DNA from: Pseudomonadales bacterium
GTDB taxonomy: Bacteria; Pseudomonadota; Gammaproteobacteria; Pseudomonadales; Pseudohongiellaceae
Direction: 5' to 3'
Assembly: GCA_022763285.1 (NCBI GenBank)
Contig: JALEHB010000203.1
Coordinates: 1-35,101, forward strand
DNA: 35,101 bases
Below the pieces are notes generated by a model. The model saw nothing but the letters and a program-made list of their open reading frames with translations. It was not told where the DNA came from and searched no databases. Below are positions 24,382 through 33,021 of the stretch, piece by piece; position 1 is the stretch's first letter, and each line of letters opens with the position of its first letter. Made by a program: the position numbers and the translations under genes.

Positions 24382-25062
24382 TCATGTCCTAAGGCTGATT
24401 CGTTTCCAGTTGCGGTCGCAGGCGATCTGTTCGAGTTTTTCGTCGGCATCCACGGCAATGGCTTCGCTGACTTTTTCCAGCAGCGGCAGGTCATTGCTGG
24501 AATCACTGTAGAAGATACTGTTCTGCAGGCTCAGTCCGTCCTCCTCGGCCAGGGCGGAGGCGGCCAGCCAGTCCTGCAGGCGGGTGACCTTGCCCTGTTG
24601 ATAGCAGGGTGTGCCCTTGATGCGCCCGGTAGCCCGCCCGTCTTCATAGTGCAGGTCGGTGGCGATCAGCAGGTCCGCGCCATAGGCAGCGGCAATGGGA
24701 CTGGTGAGAAAGGAATTGGTGGCGGTGATTATCAGGCAATAATCACCGGCATTCCTGTGGCTATCGAACAGTTCAATGGAAGCCGGGCTCATCAGGCCAC
24801 GAATCTTGCTGTCAAAATACTCTTCCCGCAGCTGGCACTGTTCGGCGGCCGACAGCATCACCACCGGCCCCATGGTGAAAGCGACATAAGCGTCTATATC
24901 CAGCCTGGCCTCGACATAACTCTGATAGAAAGCATCATTGCTGGCGCGGTGCTTTTCGGCATCCACCAGGCCCTTGTCGATGAGAAATTCACCCCAGGCA
25001 TGATCGCTGTCGCCTGCCAGCAGGGTATTGTCGAGGTCAAACAGTGCAAGTTTTCGGGACAT
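24382..25062 (-). CDS. HAD-IB family phosphatase (SerB-like)
   Basis: 226 residues from the ATG at 25060-25062. Motif I is FDLDNTLLAGDSD with nucleophile D9 and acid/base D11. Motif II is LIITATN. A Lys follows in QQGKVTRL, and motif IV is YSDSSNDLPLLE. The helical cap lies between motifs I and II, as in subfamily IB, which includes phosphoserine phosphatase. In pseudomonads a close relative sits in the same place beside rppH and ptsP, and some relatives act as histidinol-phosphate phosphatases; the substrate here cannot be decided from sequence. The gene is divergent from rppH and runs towards the imelysin gene. Confidence 0.88.
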   Translation of the reverse strand: MSRKLALFDLDNTLLAGDSDHAWGEFLIDKGLVDAEKHRASNDAFYQSYVEARLDIDAYVAFTMGPVVMLSAAEQCQLREEYFDSKIRGLMSPASIELFDSHRNAGDYCLIITATNSFLTSPIAAAYGADLLIATDLHYEDGRATGRIKGTPCYQQGKVTRLQDWLAASALAEEDGLSLQNSIFYSDSSNDLPLLEKVSEAIAVDADEKLEQIACDRNWKRISLRT

Positions 25063-25193
25063 GGAAGTACTTCTGTCAAAAAGCCCCATTATAGCCTACT
25101 GCGGGTGGGGGAATTTCAGGCTTGTGGGCCTGATACCCCGGCAGGGCACCCGAAGGCTGCCAACGGGGTCTGGCGAGAGAAATACCTGAATCG

Positions 25194-25244
25194 GTCGAAT
25201 ACTTTCTATCTTATTGATTATTCGAAATAAATGATCTATTCGAC
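25194..25244. repeat. Inverted repeat GTCGAATA...TATTCGAC between HAD and rppH genes
   Basis: GTCGAATA (25194-25201) and TATTCGAC (25237-25244) are perfect 8-bp inverted copies, 35 bp apart, and the A+T-rich centre contains another TATTCGAAATA. The stretch lies between the divergent HAD and rppH genes, so it may be a regulator site or cruciform-forming element. The other bases of 25063-25327 show only a possible TATATT -10 box near 25292 for rppH. Confidence 0.4.
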
Positions 25245-25327
25245 GGCTCCGCCCAAAGTCTTCGCGCATGGCGCCGGGAAACAATTCTGGGGTATATTTG
25301 TCTAACCAATTCAGTTGATAGAAAGAA

Positions 25328-25816
25328 ATGATTGATTCAGAGGGCTACCGACCGAATGTCGGCATAGTGATCTGCAATACGCAGGGCGAATTGCTATGGG
25401 CCAAACGGATCGGGCAGAAGGCCTGGCAGTTTCCCCAGGGCGGTATCAAGGTCAATGAGTCTCTTGAGGACGCCTTGTACCGGGAGCTGGATGAAGAGGT
25501 TGGTCTGGGCCCGGACGATGTTCGGGTATTACACAAGACCAGTGACTGGCTGCATTACCGCCTGCCGGAAAATTATATCCGCTATCATCGTGATCCACTG
25601 TGTATCGGGCAAAAACAGAAGTGGTTTCTGCTCAGCCTGGAGAGCGATGACAGCAAAGTTGAACTGAGCAAGTCCGGTGTGCCGGAATTCGATGACTGGC
25701 GTTGGGTGAACTACTGGTACCCTGTCGAACAGGTGATTGAATTCAAGCGTGACGTGTACCGCCGGGCCCTGGAAGAAATGGCAGATCCGCTAAAAGAGTA
25801 CGTTAAAAAATTATAA
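25328..25816 (+). CDS. rppH: RNA pyrophosphohydrolase (Nudix)
   Basis: 162 residues, typical for RppH. It begins [15 protein letters not shown], the family's conserved start. The Nudix box at residues 38-60 ([20 protein letters not shown], then VGL) contains the metal-binding REL-EE core. [14 protein letters not shown] precedes it, as in E. coli RppH. The enzyme removes pyrophosphate from 5'-triphosphate mRNA, which opens the transcript to RNase E decay. It is followed after 161 bp by ptsP, the same order as in many gammaproteobacteria. Confidence 0.96.
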   Translation: MIDSEGYRPNVGIVICNTQGELLWAKRIGQKAWQFPQGGIKVNESLEDALYRELDEEVGLGPDDVRVLHKTSDWLHYRLPENYIRYHRDPLCIGQKQKWFLLSLESDDSKVELSKSGVPEFDDWRWVNYWYPVEQVIEFKRDVYRRALEEMADPLKEYVKKL

Positions 25817-25977
25817 AAGATCTGGCACAAGCCTGAAGATAGTCCCGGTTTCCTTTTCGATGTGCAGCTTGCACTTGTTCGGATACTGAACGAGTACCGC
25901 CGTCGTGGGCGCCGGGATTCCCTTTAGCGCCATGAAGCACAGGCTGCTGGCCTGGCAATCAAGTCTGAGAGAAGAGC

Positions 25978-28251
25978 ATGCTAGAACAACTGCGCAGCAT
26001 TGTTCAGGAAGTCAACGCGGCCCGAGACCTGCAGTCGGCTCTGGACATAATTGTCGGCCGGGTCCGCAAAACCCTCGGCACGCAGGTGTGTTCCATCTTT
26101 CTTTTCGACAAGGACATCAACAGCCATGTGTTAATGGCCTCCGAGGGCCTGCGCCAGGAATCCATCGGTCATGTCAGCCTGGAAGTCGGTGAGGGGCTGG
26201 TTGGCCTGGTAGCCAAGCACGCCGAGCCAATCAATTTGCAGGATGCCTCGCTGCATCCCAGTTTCCATTACTTGCAGGAAACCGGGGAAGAAGAATTCCA
26301 TGCCTTTCTGGGTGTGCCCATTATTCATCACCGGGCAGTGCTTGGCGTGCTGGTGGTTCAGCATGAAGAAAAACGCCGCTTCGACGAGGCGGAGGAAGCT
26401 TTCCTGGTCACGCTTTCTGCCCAGCTTGCCGCAGTCATCGCCCATGCTGAAGCCACCGGTGCTATCGAGGGTGTCAGCCCCTCCGGTCACAAGACCTCGG
26501 ATACTGCCTTTGCCGGCGTATCTGGCTCCTCTGGCGTTGCCATCGGCAAGGTGGTAGTGGTTTTTCCCCACGCCGACCTGAGCCAGATACCCGACCGGCC
26601 AGCCGCTGATATCGATCAGGAGATCAAGTACTTTAAAACCGCTCTGGATGCCGTGCGCCATGACATCGGCGAGTTGCATGGCAAGTTGGCCGGTCGGGTT
26701 GCCGAGGAAGAGCGCCAGCTTTTCGACGCCTATCTGCATATGCTGGACGATTCGGCACTGGGCAATGAAGTCGTGGAGCGCATCCGTCAGGGCCACTGGG
26801 CCCAGGGCGCCCTTGCCTGGGTCGCCAATGAACATGTGCGGCGTTTTGAGTCCATGAATGATGATTACCTCAGTGAGCGGGCAGTTGATATCAAGGAACT
26901 CTGTTCACGGGTCCTGTTCTATCTGCAGGACAGGGGCAAGGTGGAAACCGTATATAACGACGATACCATTCTGGTCAGCGAAGAGCTTACCGCTGCCATG
27001 CTGGCCGAGGTTCCAAAGGACAAACTCAAGGGTCTGGTCTCAGTGAAGGGGTCAGGTAACTCACATGTAGCGATTCTGGCGCGGACCATGGGCATTCCCA
27101 CGGTCATGGGCGTGCTCGATCTGCCCTTCAGTCAGCTCGATGGCAGGGAAGTCATCGTCGATGGCTACAAAGGTGAAGTCATTTCAAATCCATCCGATGA
27201 GCTGCGGGAACGTTATCTCAGCACCATCAAGGAGCAGGATGAACTGATCGCCGGTCTTGAAAATCTCAAGGATGAGGTCTGTCAGACTGCCGATGAACAC
27301 CGGGTTCATCTCTGGGTCAATACCGGTCTGATGTCTGATGTGATGCATTCCATCGATCAGGGCGCCGAGGGTATTGGTCTGTTCCGTACCGAAGTGCCTT
27401 TCCTGCTGGCGGAACGCTTTCCCTCGGAGCAGGAACAAACAGCCATTTACCGGGAACAGCTGCAGGCCTTTGCGCCCAAGGTTGTCACCATGCGCACACT
27501 CGATATCGGTGGCGACAAGGCCTTGTCCTATTTTCCCATTGATGAAGCGAACCCCTTTCTCGGCTGGCGCGGTATCAGGGTGACACTTGACCATCCGGAG
27601 ATTTTCATGGCCCAGGTACGAGCCATGTTACGGGCCAGCATAGGCCTTGAGAATTTGCAGATCATGCTGCCCATGATCAGCAATATCTACGAAGTAAGCT
27701 CGGCCCTGCAATTGATCAAGCGAGCCCACCGGGAATTGTTGCAGGAAGGGCTGGATGTGCGCTTCCCGCCAATTGGTGTGATGATCGAATTACCCGCTGC
27801 GGTTTACCAGACCCGGGCACTGGCCAGGCTGGTGGATTTTGTTTCGGTGGGCAGTAATGACCTCACCCAGTATCTGCTGGCGGTGGATCGCAATAATCCC
27901 CGGGTAGCCCATCTCTACAGTGCCTTTCATCCGGCGGTACTGAATGCGCTCTATCAGGTGGTCAGCCAGGCTCAGGAAGAGGGCAAGCCGGTGAGTATTT
28001 GCGGTGAGATGGCTGGCGATCCGGGCGCCGCAGTATTGCTGGTGGCCATGGGCTTCGATGTGTTGTCCATGAATGCCATGACCCTGCTGAAAGTGAAATC
28101 GGTTATCCGTTCCATCTCTCTTGATGCAGCCCAGGATTTACTGGATCAGGTCATGCAAATGGACGACGCCCAGACCATTCGCAGCGCCGTGGACCTGGCG
28201 CTTTACAATGCCGGTGTCGACCGCCTGCTGCGCTCTTCCCGTACCAACTAG
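25978..28251 (+). CDS. ptsP: Phosphoenolpyruvate phosphotransferase PtsP (EI-Ntr)
   Basis: 757 residues. An N-terminal GAF domain (about 1-155; VCSIFLFDKDINSHVLMASEGL) is followed by the PTS enzyme I domains: the HPr/NPr-binding helical part (about 175-300), the phospho-His swivel with GSGNSHVAILARTMGIPTVM (active H363), and the C-terminal PEP-binding barrel (GLFRTEVPFL; LDIGGDKAL; GSNDLTQYLLAVDRNNP; CGEMAGDP). PtsP takes phosphate from PEP and passes it to NPr and then EIIA-Ntr, a regulatory chain that senses nitrogen (glutamine via GAF) and affects potassium transport, stress and virulence traits. The start ATG at 25978 follows GAGAGAAGAG. The partners ptsO and ptsN are not in the window. 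Confidence 0.96.
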   Translation: MLEQLRSIVQEVNAARDLQSALDIIVGRVRKTLGTQVCSIFLFDKDINSHVLMASEGLRQESIGHVSLEVGEGLVGLVAKHAEPINLQDASLHPSFHYLQETGEEEFHAFLGVPIIHHRAVLGVLVVQHEEKRRFDEAEEAFLVTLSAQLAAVIAHAEATGAIEGVSPSGHKTSDTAFAGVSGSSGVAIGKVVVVFPHADLSQIPDRPAADIDQEIKYFKTALDAVRHDIGELHGKLAGRVAEEERQLFDAYLHMLDDSALGNEVVERIRQGHWAQGALAWVANEHVRRFESMNDDYLSERAVDIKELCSRVLFYLQDRGKVETVYNDDTILVSEELTAAMLAEVPKDKLKGLVSVKGSGNSHVAILARTMGIPTVMGVLDLPFSQLDGREVIVDGYKGEVISNPSDELRERYLSTIKEQDELIAGLENLKDEVCQTADEHRVHLWVNTGLMSDVMHSIDQGAEGIGLFRTEVPFLLAERFPSEQEQTAIYREQLQAFAPKVVTMRTLDIGGDKALSYFPIDEANPFLGWRGIRVTLDHPEIFMAQVRAMLRASIGLENLQIMLPMISNIYEVSSALQLIKRAHRELLQEGLDVRFPPIGVMIELPAAVYQTRALARLVDFVSVGSNDLTQYLLAVDRNNPRVAHLYSAFHPAVLNALYQVVSQAQEEGKPVSICGEMAGDPGAAVLLVAMGFDVLSMNAMTLLKVKSVIRSISLDAAQDLLDQVMQMDDAQTIRSAVDLALYNAGVDRLLRSSRTN

Positions 28252-28264
28252 TTGCAGCCGGGAC

Positions 28265-28831
28265 TCAATCGGGCAAGCAGTCTTCTCTTTGCAAACGATA
28301 AAGCACGTGCTCGGACAAGGGGCTGTCCGGTGACAGGCGTGGATGGAGAAAAGTCTCCGGGCAGGCACGCATACCGAGCCTGATCATCACGGCAATGGAG
28401 CGGCTGTTTTGACAGGCAGTGAAGGAATACAGCTCTGACAGCGCCAGGCGGGTAAAGGCGAAGTCCAGGGCGGCTCTGGCGGCTTCGCTGGCCAGACCCT
28501 GACCCCAGGCACTGCGGGCCAGGCGCCAGCCGATTTCCACTGCAGATTCACCCTTTGACAAAAAGGGCATGTCGCTGAAATTCTGCAAACCGGTGAAACC
28601 AATAAAGGCGCCGTCGCTCTTGCGTTCCAGCGCCCACAGGCCCCAGCCCTGCTCGAGAATCTGCCGGCCCAGTTTTTCTGCCAGCTTATTGCTTTCGGTG
28701 GCCGACAGTGTGGCCGGGAAATGCGCCATCACTTCAGCATCGGCGTTGAGGGCGGCAAAGGCGGGCAGATCAGACTGTTGCCACTGTCGCAGTATAAGAC
28801 GCTCGGTGTCCAGTTCAGTGGCAGCGCTCAT
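28265..28831 (-). CDS. GNAT family N-acetyltransferase (RimJ/RimL-like)
   Basis: 188 residues. It opens with LDTERLILRQWQQSDLPAFAAL, the usual start of the Acetyltransf_3 (RimJ/RimL) group. The central IGFTGL strand, GWRLARSAWGQGLASEAARA with the acetyl-CoA-binding Q/R-x-x-G-x-A-like loop, and ACQNSRSIAVMIRLGM complete the fold. Members acetylate N-termini, small molecules or antibiotics; the substrate is unknown. It starts 20 bp after the carbonic anhydrase stop on the same strand and may be the last gene of an NRDE - ferritin-like - carbonic anhydrase - GNAT operon. It converges on ptsP with 13 bp between stops. Confidence 0.9.
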   Translation of the reverse strand: MSAATELDTERLILRQWQQSDLPAFAALNADAEVMAHFPATLSATESNKLAEKLGRQILEQGWGLWALERKSDGAFIGFTGLQNFSDMPFLSKGESAVEIGWRLARSAWGQGLASEAARAALDFAFTRLALSELYSFTACQNSRSIAVMIRLGMRACPETFLHPRLSPDSPLSEHVLYRLQREDCLPD

Positions 28832-28851
28832 GACATGACAGGATCGGGCAA

Positions 28852-29460
28852 TCAGTCGTCAAAAAATTCGACGATGCCGCTATCAAGATCATATTCAGCA
28901 CCGACGATTTTTAATCCGTCATTCTCAATCAGTTGCTCAAGAATTTCGGAGCCATGTTGCAATTGACGGACTGAGGCATCGATATTGGCGCGGACGGCTG
29001 CCTTATACAGTGCCTCCGGATCATAGGCTGAGCCATCAAGCAGTGGTTCGATATGCGGACTGATACGGCTGACGATGGAATGGAGGTTCGGAGAGCGTTG
29101 TTCCGAAGGCTGCTGCAGTTGCTTGATGGAAGCACCGACGGCGCCACAACGACTGTGACCCATGACCACTACCAGACGGGTTCCGAATTGTTCAGCGGCG
29201 AATTCGATACTGCCAATCTGGGAAGGTGCGACAATATTACCCGCCACCCGGATGACAAACAGATCCCCCAGGCCTTGTTGAAAAACAAGTTCGGCCGGAG
29301 CGCGTGAATCAGAGCATCCCAAAATTATGGCAAAGGGGCTCTGGGTATCTGCCAGCTCACTGCGGCGCTGCGCATCCATTTCAATGCGAACCTGGTTCTG
29401 CTCAACGAAATCGCGATTGCCCTGTTTGAGACGGGCCAGTGCCTGGTCAGCATCAATCAT
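28852..29460 (-). CDS. Beta-class carbonic anhydrase
   Basis: 202 residues from the ATG at 29458-29460; a TTG at 29472 would add four residues. Zinc ligands are C49, H102 and C105, and the catalytic dyad is D51-R53, in the motifs CSDSRAP and MGHSRCGAVG. It interconverts CO2 and bicarbonate, and presumably is cytoplasmic as no signal peptide is seen. The start codon overlaps the stop of the ferritin-like gene by 8 bp, so the two are translationally coupled. Coupling a carbonic anhydrase with an encapsulated-ferritin homologue is not a pairing I know. Family and active site are clear. Confidence 0.95.
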   Translation of the reverse strand: MIDADQALARLKQGNRDFVEQNQVRIEMDAQRRSELADTQSPFAIILGCSDSRAPAELVFQQGLGDLFVIRVAGNIVAPSQIGSIEFAAEQFGTRLVVVMGHSRCGAVGASIKQLQQPSEQRSPNLHSIVSRISPHIEPLLDGSAYDPEALYKAAVRANIDASVRQLQHGSEILEQLIENDGLKIVGAEYDLDSGIVEFFDD

Positions 29461-29746
29461 GATGATGGCCAATGGGTCCTTCCGTGAACAGGTAGTCTTT
29501 CAATTCGTCATTCAGCACCGGATCACGGCGGCGTATCCACTCCAGCACCATGGCGGCGTGTTCCTTTTCTTCATCGCGATTGTGAATCAGGATTTTCTTT
29601 AATTCCTCATCCTTGCAGGCATCGACGCGCTGGTTGTACCAGTCTACTGCTTCCAGCTCTTCCATCAGGGAAGTGATGGCACGGTGCATGTCCCGTGTTT
29701 CATCGCTGAGTTCTTCAATGGGTTCATGATAGCCTTCATTCGCCAT
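29453..29746 (-). CDS. Encapsulated-ferritin-like (EncFtn) protein without cargo peptide
   Basis: 97 residues with a strong ribosome site (GAGGAGA). It closely resembles Rhodospirillum rubrum EncFtn as I recall it: HRAITSLMEELEAVDWYNQR and HNRDEEKEHAAMVLEWIRR are nearly the same in both. The ferroxidase residues E30, E60 and H63 (E32, E62 and H65 in R. rubrum), the entry-site E29 and E32, and W36/Y37 are all kept. EncFtn is a two-helix protein that forms an annular decamer, oxidises Fe(II) and normally works inside an encapsulin nanocompartment. Here the protein ends TEGPIGHHHD, without the C-terminal targeting peptide, and no encapsulin gene is adjacent; the following gene is a carbonic anhydrase overlapping by 8 bp. 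The family call is firm; a free-standing role is inferred. Confidence 0.88.
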   Translation of the reverse strand: MANEGYHEPIEELSDETRDMHRAITSLMEELEAVDWYNQRVDACKDEELKKILIHNRDEEKEHAAMVLEWIRRRDPVLNDELKDYLFTEGPIGHHHD

Positions 29747-29799
29747 GGTGCTCTCCTCTGTCAGGGCCGGTTTTCAACAATTCTATGTGAATACCGGGG

Positions 29800-30594
29800 T
29801 TAATGCGATGCAGTCTGAGGCCTGGCCGGCAACTGGAAAAAGTGACAGCTTTGCAGCTCTGCCTGCTCATTGAAATTACGCTCGCCAAAGCGATGTTGCC
29901 CATCGGCTGCCAGAATCAGCCCCGTGGAGCAGCGGGTGCCATAGAGCCGTTCGGGGTTGTGAATAAAGGCCGAAGACAGCTTGCGCTCCAACTCCAGTGG
30001 CACGCCGGTATCCGGCAGTTCGGAATCGGCGGCCCGCTTTCGGTCTGAGAGCAGGCCGAGCAGGGCATCGCTGCTGAGTTTGTCAGGCTCTGCCAGCAGC
30101 TTCTGCAGACGCTGGCGCGCGGCATTCACCTTGGGCCAGTCGCTATTGAGCTCGCCATTGGACAGACCGTAAAGACCCGGTTCCAGGGTTTCAATCCGGT
30201 CGAGCAAATTGTTGGCATAGACCATCTCAAGGCCATCGCTGACCAGCAGATTAAAACCGGCAAAATCGCCAAAGTGGCTGCGCAGTTGCTGACAAAACTC
30301 AGCCGGGGAACTATCGCAGGCCAGGAATTCACGGGTCAGGTCGCCGCGTGAGCGAGGACGTAACTCCGGCTGGGAGGGGTCACGAATATTGGTGGCGGCA
30401 GCAAAGCGTCCCTGGCGGGTGATTCCCAGCCAGGTGCCATTAGCAATCAGGTCACGACCCGCCAGAATCTGCGGGTGATCCTCCTGCCAGAAGGCCGCTT
30501 CCGCTGTCGGGCGCGTGTAGAACTCATCCCGATTGGCGCTGAGGACCAGGGGAAACCCGGGCAGTAGCTGGTGGGCAAAAACGATAAGACACAT
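29800..30594 (-). CDS. NRDE (TANGO2-like) family protein
   Basis: 264 residues from the ATG at 30592-30594. The family is named for NRDE, seen here in LVLSANRDEFYTRPT, and members start with MC as here (MCLIVFAH); Cys2 may become the N-terminal nucleophile, as in Ntn hydrolases. Further landmarks are GTWLGITRQGRFAAATN and SNGELNSDWPKV. The eukaryotic homologue TANGO2 is linked to mitochondrial and heme/lipid metabolism; bacterial members have been proposed as heme-handling proteins (HtpA-like), but the role here is unknown. It is divergent from lgt (158 bp) and lies 53 bp upstream of the ferritin-like gene on the same strand, so it could lead a four-gene unit. Confidence 0.9.
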   Translation of the reverse strand: MCLIVFAHQLLPGFPLVLSANRDEFYTRPTAEAAFWQEDHPQILAGRDLIANGTWLGITRQGRFAAATNIRDPSQPELRPRSRGDLTREFLACDSSPAEFCQQLRSHFGDFAGFNLLVSDGLEMVYANNLLDRIETLEPGLYGLSNGELNSDWPKVNAARQRLQKLLAEPDKLSSDALLGLLSDRKRAADSELPDTGVPLELERKLSSAFIHNPERLYGTRCSTGLILAADGQHRFGERNFNEQAELQSCHFFQLPARPQTASH

Positions 30595-30752
30595 CACGGC
30601 AATGTTAGCCTGTCGCGAGTCGCCAGAGAAGTCGCTTGCCGGACTTTGCTGCTGACTACCGCAGCCCTGTTGTCGGTAAGCTGCCAATAGACTTCGACAT
30701 GACTTTCCTTATACTGGGCCACAGAATTTTTTACTGTCAGGATCAGGCTTTC

Positions 30753-31556
30753 ATGTTGACCTACCCCGATATAGATCCCGTTGCCTTTGCCATCGGCCCC
30801 CTGACCGTGCATTGGTACGGCATCATGTATATCGTCGCCTTTGGCGGTGCCTGGGCGCTGGCCAGCTATCGGGGCAAGCGAAGCGAGCTGCCCTGGAGCA
30901 GTGAACAGGTATCAGACCTGGTTTTCTATGGTGCCCTGGGCGCCGTGCTGGGCGGCCGTTTCGGTTCTGTGATCTTCTACAATTTCGATCGTTTCCTGGC
31001 CGACCCCCTGTGGCTGCTGCGGGTCTGGGAAGGTGGCATGTCCTTCCATGGCGGCTTCCTGGGTGTGTTGCTGGCCATGTACCTCTATAGCCGCTCCATC
31101 AAGCGGGATTTCTGGTCTACCATGGATTTTATTGCCCCCATGGTGCCCTTTGGTCTGGGTGCCGGGCGGATTGGCAATTTTATCGGTGGTGAGCTCTGGG
31201 GCCGGCCCACAGAGATGCCCTGGGGCATGGTATTTCCCCATGTCGACAGCCTGGCCAGACATCCCTCGCAACTTTATCAGGCCCTGCTGGAGGGACTGTT
31301 GCTGTTCACCATCGTTTGGCTGTTTTCCGCCAAACCCAGGCCCCGGCTGGCGGTTTCCGGCCTGTTCGCCCTGTGCTATGGCAGCTTCCGCTTCTTTGTG
31401 GAGTTTTTCCGCCAACCGGATGAGCAACTCGGTTTTATTGCCTTCAATTGGCTCACAATGGGACAATTGCTGTCCTTGCCAATGATTATTGCGGGTGCTG
31501 TGTTTCTGGGCCTTGCCTACAACAATCAGGGGCGCTTCAGTTTCAATCGATCCTGA
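30753..31556 (+). CDS. lgt: Prolipoprotein diacylglyceryl transferase
   Basis: 267 residues from the ATG at 30753 (AGGATCAGG upstream); an earlier start at 30636 would add unrelated sequence. Inner-membrane protein with about seven transmembrane segments. The signature [20 protein letters not shown] is the Lgt motif, and MSFHGGFLG holds the catalytic His region. Lgt transfers diacylglycerol from phosphatidylglycerol to the lipobox Cys of prolipoproteins, the first step of lipoprotein maturation. thyA follows after 34 bp, a pairing common in gammaproteobacteria. Confidence 0.96.
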   Translation: MLTYPDIDPVAFAIGPLTVHWYGIMYIVAFGGAWALASYRGKRSELPWSSEQVSDLVFYGALGAVLGGRFGSVIFYNFDRFLADPLWLLRVWEGGMSFHGGFLGVLLAMYLYSRSIKRDFWSTMDFIAPMVPFGLGAGRIGNFIGGELWGRPTEMPWGMVFPHVDSLARHPSQLYQALLEGLLLFTIVWLFSAKPRPRLAVSGLFALCYGSFRFFVEFFRQPDEQLGFIAFNWLTMGQLLSLPMIIAGAVFLGLAYNNQGRFSFNRS

Positions 31557-31590
31557 ACCGAATCCACTCAACGAGAGACCGACTGACGTT

Positions 31591-32442
31591 ATGCATCAAT
31601 ACCTGGCACTTTGCCAACGCATCATTGACGAAGGAGTCTGGGTAGAGAACGAGCGTACCGGCAAGAAATGCCTGACGGTCATCAATGCCGACCTCGAATA
31701 CGATGTGGCCGGTAACCAGTTTCCCATCATTACCACCCGCAAAAGCTACTGGAAAGCCGCCATCGCCGAGCTGTTGGGCTATTTGCGAGGCTATGACAAC
31801 GCTGCCGATTTTCGGGCGCTGGGTACCAAAAGCTGGGATGCCAATGCCAATCTCAATGAGGCCTGGCTGGCCAATCCTGTGCGCAAAGGCGAGGATGACA
31901 TGGGTCGGGTCTATGGTGTGCAGGGTCGACGCTGGCGCAAGCCCGACGGCAGCAGCCTGGATCAGTTGCGCAAGATCGTCGACAACCTCGACAAGGGCCT
32001 CGATGATCGCGGTGAGATTCTGACTTTCTATAACCCCGGCGAGTTTGAACTGGGTTGCCTCAGGCCCTGTATGCACACCCATAATTTCTCCCTGCTGGGA
32101 GACACGCTCTATCTCACCAGCTATCAGCGTAGTTGTGATGTACCCCTGGGGCTGAACTTCAATCAGATTCAGGTGTTCACCCTGTTGGCACTGATGGCAC
32201 AGATTACCGGCAAGCAGGCAGGCACCGCATACCACAAGGTGGTCAATGCCCATATCTATGAAGACCAGCTGGAGCTGATGCGTTCGGTGCAATTGCAGCG
32301 GGATCCTTTTGATCCGCCGCAGTTGCATATCAACCCCGACATCAAGTCACTGGAAGATCTCGAAACCTGGGTGAGCCTGGATGACTTCAGAGTCGAGGGT
32401 TATCAGCATCATGAGCCGATTGCCTATCCATTTTCTGTCTGA
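31591..32442 (+). CDS. thyA: Thymidylate synthase
   Basis: 283 residues from the ATG at 31591; the frame is open further upstream into lgt but this start ([20 protein letters not shown]) matches the family, with GAGAGA upstream. The catalytic Cys is C160 in [14 protein letters not shown], followed by [15 protein letters not shown], which binds dUMP. It converts dUMP to dTMP with methylene-tetrahydrofolate, yielding dihydrofolate that the next gene's product recycles. This is the Vibrio/Shewanella-like 283-residue form rather than the short E. coli form. Confidence 0.96.
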   Translation: MHQYLALCQRIIDEGVWVENERTGKKCLTVINADLEYDVAGNQFPIITTRKSYWKAAIAELLGYLRGYDNAADFRALGTKSWDANANLNEAWLANPVRKGEDDMGRVYGVQGRRWRKPDGSSLDQLRKIVDNLDKGLDDRGEILTFYNPGEFELGCLRPCMHTHNFSLLGDTLYLTSYQRSCDVPLGLNFNQIQVFTLLALMAQITGKQAGTAYHKVVNAHIYEDQLELMRSVQLQRDPFDPPQLHINPDIKSLEDLETWVSLDDFRVEGYQHHEPIAYPFSV

Positions 32443-32499
32443 TCTCTTGACCCTGAGCCTTGATCTCGCACCTCTGAAACCCGACCGCACGAGTTTTTT

Positions 32500-33009
32500 A
32501 TGAAGTTATCCCTGATTTGTGCCATGGCCGAGAATCGCGTCATTGGCCGAAATAACAGTTTGCCCTGGCACCTTTCTGAAGACCTGAAATACTTCAAGCG
32601 GGTCACCATGGGCAGCCCCATTATCATGGGTCGTAAAACCTGGGAATCCATCGGCAGGCCCTTGCCCGGACGCAGCAATATTGTAGTGACCCGCAACAAG
32701 GACTATCAGGCCGAGGGCGCCAAAGTGGTGGAGTCCCTGCCGGCCGCCATCAGTCTGGCCGAGAGTATCGCTCTGATAGACGGCTCTGAAGAAGCCTTTG
32801 TGATTGGTGGCGCGGAGCTCTACCGGCTGGCTCTGCCGGAAGCGGACTGTTTTCATCTGACCCGGGTTCATGCCGAGGTAGAGGGTGACACCCGGCTGGA
32901 TGATTTCGATGAATCCCGTTGGCAGGAAGTCTGGCGAGAGGATTTCGAGCGCAACGAAACCAATCCCTACAACTACAGTATCTGCAAGTTGCAGCGCAGG
33001 GAGTCCTGA
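32500..33009 (+). CDS. folA: Dihydrofolate reductase
   Basis: 169 residues, close to the usual 160-170. It opens MKLSLICAMAENRVIGRNNS with the substrate-loop pattern, then LPWHLSEDLKYFKRVT (acidic active-site E about 27), IIMGRKTWESIG, NIVVTRN and FVIGGAELY (NADPH binding). It reduces dihydrofolate with NADPH and is the target of trimethoprim; nothing in the sequence suggests resistance. It lies 57 bp after thyA, so lgt-thyA-folA is probably one transcript, and it converges on argA with 12 bp between stops. Confidence 0.96.
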   Translation: MKLSLICAMAENRVIGRNNSLPWHLSEDLKYFKRVTMGSPIIMGRKTWESIGRPLPGRSNIVVTRNKDYQAEGAKVVESLPAAISLAESIALIDGSEEAFVIGGAELYRLALPEADCFHLTRVHAEVEGDTRLDDFDESRWQEVWREDFERNETNPYNYSICKLQRRES

Positions 33010-33021
33010 GCCGCCAGTGCT

